Assembly (NCBI GenBank): GCA_964631595.1
Contig: CAZVXL010000004.1
Span: 34,561 to 98,560, forward strand
Source of the DNA: UMGS1312 sp964631595
GTDB lineage: Bacteria; Bacillota; Clostridia; Oscillospirales; CAG-272
Direction: 5' to 3'
Length of the DNA stretch: 64,000 nucleotides
This document shows, piece by piece, positions 52,342 to 61,945 of this stretch. Numbering within the stretch: position 1 is the first letter of the stretch; each line of letters starts with the position of its first letter. A model generated the notes under the pieces. The model was not told the origin of the DNA. It saw nothing but the letters and a program-made list of their open reading frames with translations, and made no database searches. Position numbers and translations under genes: made by a program.

Positions 52342-53463
52342 CTATTTGTTCTTGAAGAACTGGTAGAAATAGCACGGTATCATTCCGTTGTACAGCTTGC
52401 GTATCTTGTCTGCGCGTCTGCCGTACAGCTTCGCAAAATTCTCGTTTTGAGTCAGAACGTATATCTGCCACCGCTCAAGCGATTTGAAATGCTGTCCCAT
52501 CGCGCGGTACAGGCACTCCGCCTCCTCTACCGACATCAGCCTCTCACCGTAGGGAGGATTTGTGACGATCGTGCCTCTCATGCCGTCGGAGCTTATCGTC
52601 AGAGCATCCTGCTCAAATACCTCAACTATGCCGTCAACCCCCGCACGCTTCGCGGATTCGCCCGCGATGCGGACACATTCGGGCGAAATGTCGGTGGCTC
52701 TTGCACGAAAATCGGTGGTGGGAAGCTCGGCGGATATCGCCTCCTCACGGGCATCGTCCCATGAGGAATCGGGGAAAAGCCCCGTTGCCTCACCGCTGAA
52801 ATGACGTCTTGCGCCGGGGGCGATGTTCTTCATCATCATAGCCGCCTCTATCGCGATAGTGCCCGAGCCGCAGAAGGGATCCCACAGCAGAACATTGTCT
52901 CTCGGGCGGGACAGCGCCGCAAGAGCCGCCGCAAGAGTTTCCCTGAGAGGCGCGGTGACTCGCTCGGGGCGGTATCCGCGTTTGTGAAGCGGCGCGCCGG
53001 TGATATCTATCATCAGCGATACTCTGTCCTTCAGAATGAAAAACTCCACCTGATACCTTGCTCCGGTCTCCGGCATACGCTCAAGCCCGTAATGCTTGCC
53101 GAGCCGCACGGCGATGGCTTTTTTCAGTATCCTCTGACAGTCCGTGACGGAAAAGAGTGCGCTCTTTATCGAGTGTCCCTTTACCGGAAATTCCCCATCC
53201 CTCGGAATAAACTCCTCCCATGCCGTCTCCGACGCGCCGTCGAAAAGCTCGGTAAAATCAGTCGCCGTGTACGAGGTTATGTGAAGATACAGGCGCTCGG
53301 CAAATCTGAGATTTACGGCAGCCCTCGCGGCGCCGTTTTCGTCGCCCGCAAAGGTGATGCGCCCGTCGATCGTCTCCGTCCTGCGAAAGCCGAGACGGTC
53401 TATCTCCTGCCCGAGAAGTCCCTCAAGACCGAACAGGCAGGTAGCTGTATACAAATATTCCAC
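52342..53463 (-). CDS. THUMP-domain class I SAM-dependent RNA methyltransferase (RlmK/L, YpsC family)
   Basis: A 373-residue enzyme expected to methylate guanine in 23S rRNA. An N-terminal ferredoxin-like/THUMP region (1-160) leads to the methyltransferase domain with WDPFCGSGTIAIEAA (SAM site) near 195 and the catalytic TNPPYGERL near 310. The GTG at 53463 is preferred because AAGGA lies 7 nt upstream; the longer frame would begin inside the histidine kinase gene. It follows the kinase by 10 nt, so it is the third gene of that unit. Confidence 0.92.
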   Translation of the reverse strand: MEYLYTATCLFGLEGLLGQEIDRLGFRRTETIDGRITFAGDENGAARAAVNLRFAERLYLHITSYTATDFTELFDGASETAWEEFIPRDGEFPVKGHSIKSALFSVTDCQRILKKAIAVRLGKHYGLERMPETGARYQVEFFILKDRVSLMIDITGAPLHKRGYRPERVTAPLRETLAAALAALSRPRDNVLLWDPFCGSGTIAIEAAMMMKNIAPGARRHFSGEATGLFPDSSWDDAREEAISAELPTTDFRARATDISPECVRIAGESAKRAGVDGIVEVFEQDALTISSDGMRGTIVTNPPYGERLMSVEEAECLYRAMGQHFKSLERWQIYVLTQNENFAKLYGRRADKIRKLYNGMIPCYFYQFFKNK

Positions 53464-53473
53464 TGCTTTGTCC

Positions 53474-54967
53474 TTATTTCCTTTTGTCTGTATTTTCGGT
53501 GGGCAGAGTGAATACGAATTTGCACCACTTGCCGTATTCGGATTCGGCACGAATGGTCTCACCGTGCGCTTCGATTATCGTGCGAACGATGTACAGTCCG
53601 AGCCCGACTCCGGTCTTGTCGAGACCGCGGCTCTTGTCGGTCTTGTAGAATCGGTCGAAGACATATTTCAGCTCGTTTTCCTTGATGCCCATGCCCTCGT
53701 CGAAAATGGATATCTCAACCTGCTTTGCTCCGGATCTTCGCACGGAGATGCCGTACCGCCCGCCCTCGCTTGCAAATTTGATGCCGTTTTCGCAAAGATT
53801 GTAGATGACCTGATGAATGGCATCGGGATCGGCGTAGACACTCATGTTGTCCGAATCGCAATCGAAGAATACGTCGAGCTTCTTCTCGTCGATGCGCTGC
53901 TCAAAGGAGATGAGCACCTGACGTGCCGTTTCGCATACGTCGAAGGATGTCATGTTGAATTTCTTCTCTCCCGCCTGCATACGTGAAATATCGAGCAGGG
54001 AGGTAACGAGGCGCGACAGCCTCTTTACCTCGTCGGATATCACTTCGAGGTAGTAGTCATGCTTTTCGGGAGGAATAGCACCGTCGAGTATCGAATCTAT
54101 AAAGCCGACGATGGTTGTCATGGGAGTGCGAAGCTCGTGGGAGACGTTGGCGAGGAAGTTCCTTCGCATATCCTCAAGCTCCGCCAAGGACTGCGCCATG
54201 GAATTGAACGCTTCCGCAAGCTCTGCGACCTCGTCATTACCAACGACATTTATGCGTACATCGAAATGCCCGTCGGAGAATGCCTTTGCCGCGCGCCTCA
54301 TTTCCTTGATGGGTGAGACGAGCCTCTCACTGATGAAGTACGTTGCGACAAGCGCCGCCGCCATGATCAGAAGACCGGAGATTATGATAGTCTTGGTCAT
54401 GGTCTCCATAAGCGAATCCACACCGTTGTCGGTGGAGCACACGAATACGGAGCCGAGAAACTCGTTGCTTCCGCTGAAGATCGCCCTTGCACTGACAATG
54501 TTTTCTGTGACGAAAAAGCCGTCCATGTCATTGGTGAAGGCGAGCTCCTTTTGCTCACAGATGCTCTGCATGATATCGCTCGGAACGGTGTATTCTCCGT
54601 CCGAATTGAACTTTACCTCTGTTTCGAGCACGATTCCCGACGAGCCGCCGGATTCCGATACGTTGCCGTCGGCATCGGTGATGAACACAAGCATATTTCC
54701 GATATTACCGGAGAGAAGATTCATGACCGGATGTATGGACTCCTCGGAGGTATACAGATATTCCGAGAAGTTCCTCGGGCTCTTGCTGTCGTAATCGTTT
54801 TTTATAAAATCACTGAGCGACGAGCAGGCAAAGGAAAGCGCCCCGAGGCGTTGCTCGGTTCCGTAGGAATTTATGATTGACGTGATGATGGAGGCAAGTA
54901 AAGAGATGCAGAGTATTATTATACACATAAACATACTGATGTATTTTATAAAAATGCTTTTGAACAA
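53474..54967 (-). CDS. Sensor histidine kinase
   Basis: A 497-residue two-helix membrane kinase. TM1 is about 10-30, an extracellular sensor about 31-190, TM2 about 194-214 and a HAMP domain about 215-270. HisKA follows with VSHELRTPMTTI (phospho-His277), then HATPase_c with NLCENGIKFA (N box), DEGMGI (G1) and GVGLGLYIV (G2). The start is taken as TTG with GGGGGTG 6 nt upstream; a reading to 55036 would cover the intercistronic hairpin and encode unlikely residues. It pairs with the upstream response regulator; the signal is unknown. Confidence 0.92.
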   Translation of the reverse strand: MFKSIFIKYISMFMCIIILCISLLASIITSIINSYGTEQRLGALSFACSSLSDFIKNDYDSKSPRNFSEYLYTSEESIHPVMNLLSGNIGNMLVFITDADGNVSESGGSSGIVLETEVKFNSDGEYTVPSDIMQSICEQKELAFTNDMDGFFVTENIVSARAIFSGSNEFLGSVFVCSTDNGVDSLMETMTKTIIISGLLIMAAALVATYFISERLVSPIKEMRRAAKAFSDGHFDVRINVVGNDEVAELAEAFNSMAQSLAELEDMRRNFLANVSHELRTPMTTIVGFIDSILDGAIPPEKHDYYLEVISDEVKRLSRLVTSLLDISRMQAGEKKFNMTSFDVCETARQVLISFEQRIDEKKLDVFFDCDSDNMSVYADPDAIHQVIYNLCENGIKFASEGGRYGISVRRSGAKQVEISIFDEGMGIKENELKYVFDRFYKTDKSRGLDKTGVGLGLYIVRTIIEAHGETIRAESEYGKWCKFVFTLPTENTDKRK

Positions 54968-54997
54968 AAAAACACCCCCGAAAAACAAAATGCACCA

Positions 54998-55020
54998 TAC
55001 CCCCGAATATCTCGGGGGTA
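54998..55020 (-). terminator. Intercistronic hairpin between response regulator and kinase genes
   Basis: TACCCCCGA and TCGGGGGTA form a tight stem right after the regulator gene. GCATTTTGTTTTT follows, so it may reduce kinase expression relative to the regulator. Confidence 0.55.
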
Positions 55021-55043
55021 CAGCGGCACTGTACATGAATTAA

Positions 55044-55733
55044 TTATTGAAGAAGCTCAAACTTGTAGCCGACGCCCCAAACGGTTTTGAGAAGCCACTT
55101 GTCGGATACGCCCTCCAGCTTTTCGCGAAGTCTCTTGACATGGACATCGACTGTTCGGGAATCTCCGAGGTAGTCGAAGCCCCATACCTTGTCGAGAAGC
55201 TGATCTCTCGTAAACACCTTGTTGCAGTGTGATGCGAGGAAGTAGAGCAGCTCAAGCTCCTTGGGAGGGATCTCAACGGGCTTGCCGTTCAGCTTCAGCT
55301 CGTATTTTTGCAGACTTATTTCGATATTTTCGAATTTGATGATCTCATCGTCATCAATGGTGTCGTGAGAATTGTAACGTCTCAGAACAGCCTTCACACG
55401 GGCGGAGAGCTCCTTCATGTCGAAGGGCTTTACCACGAAGTCATCCGCGCCGAGCTCAAGTCCGAGCACCTTGTCGAAGACCTCACCCTTTGCGGTGATC
55501 ATGATGACCGGCTTTGAGGAGATCTCTCTGATCTCACGGCAGACCTGCCAGCCGTCCTTCTTGGGCAGCATGATATCGAGAAGGACGAGATCGGGCTCGT
55601 ACATCTTAAAGCTGCTTACGCCCTCGGCGCCGTCCATGGCGGTCTTGACCTCGTAGCCCTCCTTGGTGAAATACAGCCTCAGAAGGTCGCAAATATTGGC
55701 GTCATCATCGACAACAAGAATTTTAGTTCCCAC
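55044..55733 (-). CDS. Response regulator, OmpR/PhoB family
   Basis: A 229-residue DNA-binding response regulator. The receiver domain has VVDDDANICDLLR and the phosphoacceptor Asp53 in LVLLDIMLPKKDG. The C-terminal winged helix has EIPPKELELLYFLASH and DVHVKRLREKLE. GTG start with AAAGGAG 6 nt upstream. It is cotranscribed with the kinase and the rRNA methyltransferase. Confidence 0.95.
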   Translation of the reverse strand: MGTKILVVDDDANICDLLRLYFTKEGYEVKTAMDGAEGVSSFKMYEPDLVLLDIMLPKKDGWQVCREIREISSKPVIMITAKGEVFDKVLGLELGADDFVVKPFDMKELSARVKAVLRRYNSHDTIDDDEIIKFENIEISLQKYELKLNGKPVEIPPKELELLYFLASHCNKVFTRDQLLDKVWGFDYLGDSRTVDVHVKRLREKLEGVSDKWLLKTVWGVGYKFELLQ

Positions 55734-55846
55734 AGTTTTCTCCTTTCTTGCCGCATGGGCGAGAAGAATCGTTTGTTTGATTTATCCGAGTGATACGGCA
55801 AGCGATGCCGATATCGGAATTTGCTTAAATATAGAGCCGCTGTATA

Positions 55847-55875
55847 ATTATAGCACACTTTTTGCCGTTTGTAAA
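55847..55875 (-). promoter_or_regulatory. Promoter of the two-component operon
   Basis: On the minus strand TTTACA (55875-55870) and TATAAT (55852-55847) have 17 bp spacing. Confidence 0.7.
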
Positions 55876-56014
55876 CAGAAAATTCATATTCACGGCTGAG
55901 GTGTTTACGGCAAGCCCCGTTTATGTTCACATTATAATACACCAAAGTGACGGTTTTGTGTATGATGAGTGTTATATTGTCAAATATTGGGGGAATTTTT
56001 ACAAGCGGAGAGAC

Positions 56015-56827
56015 TCAGCGGATGCGTATGTTACCGAGGGACATATCCTTGACAAATGCCGCAAATTCTCTTACCATGCTGTACGGCAGGAGAGGGCTGA
56101 GGTAGGGTGCGCTGACGGGTATAAGCGTCACGTTGTCGATTCCGGCTCTCTCAAGGGAGGTGTATCCGGTCGCGGCGGCGCGGAGCCGGTGAAAGCCGCT
56201 CGTTACCACGGCGACGGTGCGCGTATTCTCGGGGAGAAGCGCGGCGGCATAGAGAAAATTCTCCGCCGTCGTGGTGGAAGCCTCCTCGGTGAAGATCATC
56301 TCGGGGGAAGCGCCGAGAGCGACAAGCTCTCGCTTTATCACAGCCGCTTCGCTGATGATATCCCCCTCACCGATGCCGCCGCAGGCGATCACGGGAACAT
56401 CGGGCATCTCCGAGATATACTCCCAAGCGGTGCTTATGCGCGCCGAGAGCGCCGTGCTCGGTGAGTCGTATTCCACCGCGGCACCGAGAACGATGAGAAC
56501 ATCGGGCTTCTCCGAGTGTGCATCTGTGCCGTCGCTCCAACGGGCGATGAGGAGACACTCAAAGACGGCAAACGCGGCAAAGAATAAGGCGAATGCCGAA
56601 ACAAAAGCAGCTCTTAGACATTTGTATAACAGAGCGTGTCCTCCGGCGAGCACACGCGGCTCGGCACAGAGAGTCCATACGCAGACGAAAAGCATGATAA
56701 GCCCGAAGCACAGCCATATCCAAAGCCCCGACATGGCAAAGCCTCCGAGGATCCCGCATAGAATATAGTACATGATACATATCGCGCCGACGGCGGCAGA
56801 CACCGCGGCGATCAGCCTGCGCATCAT
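56015..56827 (-). CDS. YdcF-like (DUF218) membrane protein
   Basis: A 270-residue protein with three N-terminal membrane helices (about 5-30, 33-53, 70-92) and a C-terminal DUF218 domain. That domain begins PDVLIVLGAAVEYDSPS and includes IACGGIGEGDIISEAAVIKREL and AVVTSGFHRLRAA. DUF218 proteins such as SanA/ElyC/YdcF relate to envelope integrity; the bound ligand is unclear. The start at 56827 has GAGGGGTG upstream. It is separated from the two-component genes by 280 bp and transcribed alone. Confidence 0.88.
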   Translation of the reverse strand: MMRRLIAAVSAAVGAICIMYYILCGILGGFAMSGLWIWLCFGLIMLFVCVWTLCAEPRVLAGGHALLYKCLRAAFVSAFALFFAAFAVFECLLIARWSDGTDAHSEKPDVLIVLGAAVEYDSPSTALSARISTAWEYISEMPDVPVIACGGIGEGDIISEAAVIKRELVALGASPEMIFTEEASTTTAENFLYAAALLPENTRTVAVVTSGFHRLRAAATGYTSLERAGIDNVTLIPVSAPYLSPLLPYSMVREFAAFVKDMSLGNIRIR

Positions 56828-56974
56828 TTTATCACCCCTCTGCAAAGTTACATTATATTTATACACCGATTTTGTGCATTTGTCAATACGGCACGGCAGT
56901 GCCCGTTTACAAAAAGTTCACCCGAAATATAAAGGCTGTTTGTAGATTTCGGGGAGCTTCGGATGTAAAATATA

Positions 56975-56990
56975 TTAGTTGTACATCTAA
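56975..56990. promoter_or_regulatory. Putative MarR operator
   Basis: TTAGTTGTACATCTAA is a near-perfect 16 bp palindrome centred on TGTACA, 18 bp before the MarR-family start and just after AT-rich -10-like sequence, suited to autorepression. Confidence 0.55.
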
Positions 56991-57007
56991 CATTTTCGGA
57001 GGCGCTT

Positions 57008-57472
57008 ATGAACGAAAAGCCTGTAGGGTTTGTTATTCGCGGTTTGTCCAAAATGATCGGAAGAAAGGCGGACAGCTGCATCGGGCGGCGTGAGCTTGAC
57101 AGCCTCACCGGAACGAACGGCTGGATCATAGGCTATCTTGCGCACAATGCGGATCGCGATATATTCCAAAAGGATATAGAGGAGGAGTTTTCCGTCAGAC
57201 GTTCCACGGTGTCGCGCGTGGTGACGCTCATGGAGCAGAAGGGACTTCTGCGGAGAGAGGCGGTCATGAGTGACGGCAGGCTTAAAAGACTTGTGCTGAC
57301 AGATAAAGCGACGGAGATACACAAAAGCATCGAGGCATCACTTGAGGAGACCGAGCAGCAGCTTGTGCGTGGAATCTCGGAGGAGGATATGAGGGTATTT
57401 CTGAGGGTGGTTCACCGCATGGAGAAAAACCTTGAGGAATGTCTTGACGGGAAGGAAGGGGAGAGAATATGA
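57008..57472 (+). CDS. MarR family transcriptional regulator
   Basis: A 154-residue winged-helix regulator. The DNA-binding part has EEFSVRRSTVSRVVTLMEQKGLL and the wing DGRLKRLVLTDKA. The C-terminal helix supports dimer formation. The start codon is preceded by CGGAGGCG. It overlaps the first exporter gene by 4 nt (ATGA), so it probably represses its own operon and is released by the compound the exporter removes. Confidence 0.93.
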   Translation: MNEKPVGFVIRGLSKMIGRKADSCIGRRELDSLTGTNGWIIGYLAHNADRDIFQKDIEEEFSVRRSTVSRVVTLMEQKGLLRREAVMSDGRLKRLVLTDKATEIHKSIEASLEETEQQLVRGISEEDMRVFLRVVHRMEKNLEECLDGKEGERI

Positions 57473-59220
57473 TAAAAAAGCTTTTCGGGTGCGTGAGAGA
57501 GTATAAGCTTGACTCCGTACTGTCTCCGCTGTTCGTGAGCGGCGAGGTCATAATGGAGGTTATAATCCCGCTTCTTATGGCAAGGCTGATAGATTACGGC
57601 ATAGACAAGAGCGATATGAGCGTGATCACGAGAACGGGGGTATTGCTTGTCGCGTGCGCGCTGATATCTCTTACTTTCGGAGTTCTGTGTGCCAGAAGCG
57701 CGGCGAAGGCGTCATCGGGCTTTGCGAAAAATCTGCGGCACGATATGTTCCACAGGGTGCAGGGCTTTTCCTTCAACAATATCGACAGATTCTCCGCCGC
57801 AAGTATAGTTACGAGACTTACCACCGACGTTGCGAACGTGCAGAACTCATATCAGATGATAATCCGCGGAGCGGTGCGAAGCCCGTTCATGCTCATCTTT
57901 TCCATAATAATGGCGGCAAGCATCAGCCCGAAAATGTCGCTTATATTCGTTGCGATAATTCCGATACTCGGCGTGGGGCTCTATATCCTCATGTCCGGTG
58001 TGCACCCGCTGTTCAAAAAGGGCTTTAAGACCTATGACAGACTGAACAGCGTGGTTCAGGAGAATCTTCACGGAGTGAGAGCGGTAAAGGCGTTTGTGCG
58101 TGAGGATTTCGAGACGGACAAATTCCGCGGCATATCCGCAAGGATATACGATCTGTTCACACGCGCGGAGAAACGAATGGCTTGGAGTATGCCGTTGATG
58201 CAGCTCTGCGTTTACGCGAGTATGCTCCTTATCTCGTGGTTCGGCGCGAGAATGATAGTCGCATCGGGCAATGATGCAAGGCTCGGCATGAGCACGGGCG
58301 AGCTCATGAGCCTTATCACCTATTCCATGCAGATACTCTCAAGCTTTATGATGCTTGCGATGATGTTCGTCATGGTGGTGATGTCGAAGGCATCTGCCGA
58401 CCGTATCGTTGAGGTGCTTGACGAGGAGTCCGATATGACCGAGCCCGACGAGCCCGCGACCGAGCTCTGCGACGGCTCCGTGTGCTTTGAGGGAGTGTCC
58501 TTCAGCTATACCGGAGATAAGAACAGGCTGTGCCTTTCCGATATAAATATAAGTATAGCCTCCGGCGAGACCGTCGGAATAATAGGCGGCACCGGCTCCG
58601 CAAAATCCACTCTCGTTTCGCTTATCCCGAGACTCTACGACGTGACCGAGGGAAGGGTGCTTGTGGGCGGCAGGGACGTCAGAGAATACAGCCTGCAAAG
58701 GCTCCGCGATTCCGTTGCCGTCGTGCTCCAGAAGAACGTGCTGTTCTCGGGCACGATAAAGGAGAATTTGCGCTGGGGCGATGCCGATGCCGACGATGAG
58801 GATATAAAGAGAGTCTGCCGACTTGCCTGCGCCGACGAATTTATAGAGAGCTTCCCCGACAAATACGATACCTATATCGAGCAGGGCGGAACGAATGTCT
58901 CCGGCGGACAGAAGCAGAGGCTCTGCATTGCGAGAGCACTGCTGAAGCACCCGAAAATACTGATTCTCGACGATTCCACGAGCGCCGTCGATACAAGAAC
59001 GGATGCCATGATACAGAAGGCATTCGAAACGGAGATACCCGACACGACAAAGCTGATAATCGCACAGCGCATATCCTCGGTACGCAACGCCGATAAGATC
59101 ATCGTGCTTGACGACGGACGGATCGACAGCATCGGAACTCACGATGAGCTGCTTGAGCGCTCCGAGATATACAGAGAGGTATATGAGTCTCAGACGAAGG
59201 GAGGCGGCATGAATGAATAA
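57469..59220 (+). CDS. ABC exporter half-transporter, degenerate-site subunit
   Basis: A 583-residue fusion of a six-helix type IV exporter domain (about 15-310) and an ATPase domain. Walker A reads GGTGSAKST, the signature VSGGQKQRLCIARAL, Walker B ILILDDSTSAVD with Asp in place of catalytic Glu, and the switch region AQRISS with Gln in place of His. These are the usual marks of the degenerate partner in heterodimeric exporters such as TM287/288. It pairs with the next gene, which overlaps it by 8 nt. It likely exports drugs or lipids under the MarR regulator. Confidence 0.94.
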   Translation: MIKKLFGCVREYKLDSVLSPLFVSGEVIMEVIIPLLMARLIDYGIDKSDMSVITRTGVLLVACALISLTFGVLCARSAAKASSGFAKNLRHDMFHRVQGFSFNNIDRFSAASIVTRLTTDVANVQNSYQMIIRGAVRSPFMLIFSIIMAASISPKMSLIFVAIIPILGVGLYILMSGVHPLFKKGFKTYDRLNSVVQENLHGVRAVKAFVREDFETDKFRGISARIYDLFTRAEKRMAWSMPLMQLCVYASMLLISWFGARMIVASGNDARLGMSTGELMSLITYSMQILSSFMMLAMMFVMVVMSKASADRIVEVLDEESDMTEPDEPATELCDGSVCFEGVSFSYTGDKNRLCLSDINISIASGETVGIIGGTGSAKSTLVSLIPRLYDVTEGRVLVGGRDVREYSLQRLRDSVAVVLQKNVLFSGTIKENLRWGDADADDEDIKRVCRLACADEFIESFPDKYDTYIEQGGTNVSGGQKQRLCIARALLKHPKILILDDSTSAVDTRTDAMIQKAFETEIPDTTKLIIAQRISSVRNADKIIVLDDGRIDSIGTHDELLERSEIYREVYESQTKGGGMNE

Positions 59221-61123
59221 CGGAAGAATGGGACCGAGGCGCGGACCCATGGGCGTGGCTCCCAAGGGAGAGAGACCCGACGGAGCGACTGTCCGCCGTA
59301 TGCTCGGATATCTGCTTGACTATAAGTGGCAGTTCCTCACGGTCATCGTGTGCCTCCTCATAAGCTCACTTACCGGAATCGTATCCTCACTTTTCCTGAA
59401 GACTCTAATTGACGATTATATCGCCCCGCTGCTGCTTGAGGCTGTGCCGAATTTCTCGGGGCTTCTGAGGGCAATGCTCTTTATGGCGGTCATCTATATT
59501 GTCGGAATATGCTCCACCGTGATATACAACAGGCTTATGGCGAGCATATCGCAGGGAGTGCTCAGAAATATCAGAGATAAGATGTTCGCCCATATGCAGA
59601 TGCTTCCGATAAGGTATTTCGATACGCACACGCACGGTGATATAATGAGCCGTTACACAAACGATACTGACACTCTGCGTATGATGCTGTCACAGTCGAT
59701 CCCGCAGACGATATCTGCCGTCATAACCATCGTCGGCGTGTTCGTCTCCATGCTCGGACTGAGCATATGGCTGACGCTTCTCGTTATTCTCCTGTCCGCC
59801 GTAACCGTATTCGTGTCCGGCACCATTGCCGGGCGGAGCGGCACCTATTTCGTGCGGCAGCAGAAATCTCTCGGTGATATGAACGGCTACATCGAGGAGA
59901 TGATCTCCGGTCAAAAGGTGATAAAGGTGTTCTGCCACGAGGATGCCGCAAAGGAGGAGTTCGACCGTCGCAATGAGGAGCTGTGCGCCGCCGCGACGGA
60001 AGCGAACAAATACGCAAACTACCTCGGCCCCATAATGAATAACATGGGACACCTGCAATACGTGATAATCGCCATCGTCGGAGGTGCGCTTGCCATAAAC
60101 GGCGTCGGCGGACTTACGATCGGTGCCATCGCATCGTTCCTGCAGCTCTCGAAATCCTTCAATCAGCCGATAAGTCAGGTCTCTCAGCAGTTCAACTCCA
60201 TCATAATGGCTCTTGCCGGAGCGAAGCGGATATTTGAGCTGATGGACGAGGAGCCCGAGGTCGATGACGGATATGTCACACTTGTAAATGCGACGGAGCA
60301 TGACGGAGAGATCACCGAGACGGCGGAGCGCACCGGAATGTGGGCATGGAAGCATCCCCACGCCGACGGAAGCGTAACGTATACAAGGCTGTGCGGTGAG
60401 GTGCGGCTCTACGACGTCGATTTCGGCTATACCGAGGAGAAGATCGTGCTCCACGATATAAGCCTTTATGCCGAGCAGGGACAGAAGGTGGCGTTCGTGG
60501 GCGCGACCGGCGCGGGAAAGACCACGATAACCAACCTGATAAACAGATTCTACGATATTGCCGACGGCAAGATCCGCTATGACGGCATCAATATCAATAA
60601 AATAAAGAAAAGCGATCTGCGCCGCTCGCTCGGTATCGTTTTGCAGGATGTCAATCTGTTCACCGGCACCGTTATGGAGAATATCCGCTACGGTAAGCTC
60701 GATGCGACGGACGAGGAGTGCGTGAATGCCGCAAAGCTTGCGGGCGCGGACTGGTTCATTTCGATGATGCCCGACGGATACGATACGGTGATAGACGGAA
60801 GCGGCTCCGACCTCTCGCAGGGACAGCGACAGCTCATTTCGATTGCAAGAGCCGCGGTGGCGGATCCGCCCGTGATGATACTTGACGAGGCGACCTCGTC
60901 GATAGATACCAGAACTGAGGCAATAGTTCAGGCGGGCATGGACAGACTGATGCACGGTCGCACGGTCTTTGTCATCGCACACCGACTTTCCACTGTCAGA
61001 GATTCCGATGTAATAATGGTTCTTGAGAGCGGACGGATCATAGAGCGCGGAAGCCACGACGATCTTATAGCCAAAAAGGGCAAGTATTATCAGCTCTATA
61101 CCGGCGCCTTTGAGCTTGAATAG
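59213..61123 (+). CDS. ABC exporter half-transporter, catalytic-site subunit
   Basis: A 636-residue partner. The membrane domain (about 30-330) is followed by a linker insert of about 50 residues before the ATPase domain, with WAWKHPHADGSVTYTR inside it. Walker A is GATGAGKTT, the signature LSQGQRQLISIARA, and Walker B VMILDEATSSIDT with the catalytic Glu; the switch is IAHRLST with His. This subunit completes the active ATP site. Its Arg/Gly/Pro-rich start (RMGPRRGPMGVAPKGERPDG) is cytoplasmic. A strong terminator follows. Confidence 0.95.
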   Translation: MNNGRMGPRRGPMGVAPKGERPDGATVRRMLGYLLDYKWQFLTVIVCLLISSLTGIVSSLFLKTLIDDYIAPLLLEAVPNFSGLLRAMLFMAVIYIVGICSTVIYNRLMASISQGVLRNIRDKMFAHMQMLPIRYFDTHTHGDIMSRYTNDTDTLRMMLSQSIPQTISAVITIVGVFVSMLGLSIWLTLLVILLSAVTVFVSGTIAGRSGTYFVRQQKSLGDMNGYIEEMISGQKVIKVFCHEDAAKEEFDRRNEELCAAATEANKYANYLGPIMNNMGHLQYVIIAIVGGALAINGVGGLTIGAIASFLQLSKSFNQPISQVSQQFNSIIMALAGAKRIFELMDEEPEVDDGYVTLVNATEHDGEITETAERTGMWAWKHPHADGSVTYTRLCGEVRLYDVDFGYTEEKIVLHDISLYAEQGQKVAFVGATGAGKTTITNLINRFYDIADGKIRYDGININKIKKSDLRRSLGIVLQDVNLFTGTVMENIRYGKLDATDEECVNAAKLAGADWFISMMPDGYDTVIDGSGSDLSQGQRQLISIARAAVADPPVMILDEATSSIDTRTEAIVQAGMDRLMHGRTVFVIAHRLSTVRDSDVIMVLESGRIIERGSHDDLIAKKGKYYQLYTGAFELE

Positions 61124-61126
61124 AAG

Positions 61127-61156
61127 GATCCCCCTGCCTTCGGGCGGGGGATCTTT
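61127..61156 (+). terminator. Terminator of the MarR-exporter operon
   Basis: GATCCCCCTGCC pairs with GGCGGGGGATC (one mismatch) around a TTCG tetraloop, followed by TTT. Confidence 0.85.
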
Positions 61157-61241
61157 CCGTATACGGGGTATGCCGCACGGCGATATGGGGACATTTTACA
61201 CAAATGTTACAATTACACACAAAAACAGGTCAAATAATAGC

Positions 61242-61270
61242 TTGACAGAAAAGAAGGGAAATGCTATAAT
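61242..61270 (+). promoter_or_regulatory. Promoter of the str operon
   Basis: Perfect TTGACA (61242-61247) and TATAAT (61265-61270) with 17 bp spacing. The leader of about 115 nt contains CGCGG/CCGCG pairing near 61340. Confidence 0.9.
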
Positions 61271-61391
61271 ATGCTGTACGCTTTTTTGAGGGTGTTCTTT
61301 AGCTATGCCCTTATCGGCGAAAATACGGTACCTTCGCGGTAATCTCTTCCGCGTCTGTATATAAACATTTTTAAGGAAAAGGAGGAAGAAA

Positions 61392-61805
61392 ATGCCAACC
61401 TTTAACCAGCTTGTAAAGCAGGGAAGAAGCAAGAAGACATACAAGTCCAAGGCACCGGTGCTTCAGGCAACGTACAACAGCCTTAAGAAAGAGCTTGTAG
61501 GTCAGGCGGCTCCCCAGAAGCGCGGAGTATGCACAAAGGTCACCACGACCACACCCAAGAAGCCTAATTCCGCTCTTCGTAAGATCGCAAGGGTAAAGCT
61601 CACTAACGGCATGGAGGTAACCACCTACATTCCCGGAATCGGTCACAACCTTCAGGAACACTCTGTTGTACTGATCCGCGGCGGAAGGGTACGTGATCTC
61701 CCCGGTGTGCGTTACCACATCATTCGCGGTACACTTGATGCTCAGGGCGTTGCAAACCGCAACCAGTCCCGCTCCAAGTACGGAGCAAAGCGCGCTAAGA
61801 AGTAA
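61392..61805 (+). CDS. rpsL: 30S ribosomal protein S12
   Basis: A 137-residue S12 in the decoding centre. It has PTFNQLVKQGRSKK, QKRGVCTKVTTTTPKKPNSA (with the Lys and Pro residues altered in streptomycin resistance), and RGGRVRDLPGVRYHIIRG. It is the first gene of rpsL-rpsG-fusA, with GGAGGAAG upstream. The Lys43 equivalent (TTPKKPN) is wild type, so no streptomycin-resistance change is seen. Confidence 0.99.
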   Translation: MPTFNQLVKQGRSKKTYKSKAPVLQATYNSLKKELVGQAAPQKRGVCTKVTTTTPKKPNSALRKIARVKLTNGMEVTTYIPGIGHNLQEHSVVLIRGGRVRDLPGVRYHIIRGTLDAQGVANRNQSRSKYGAKRAKK

Positions 61806-61945
61806 TTTCGGCGCAACCTCGCAAGTATCATCTACGCGTACCCTGTCTTTATAAATGTTTGTATACGGACAGTCGGCTATGCGCTTACGGAAGATTTCTT
61901 TCGAGTACCTATGATATCATATTCTTAATGAAGGAGGGAAGATCA

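Noticed and set aside
59690..61057. 455-codon frame antisense to the second exporter gene
   Set aside because: Codon-bias shadow of a certain ABC transporter gene.
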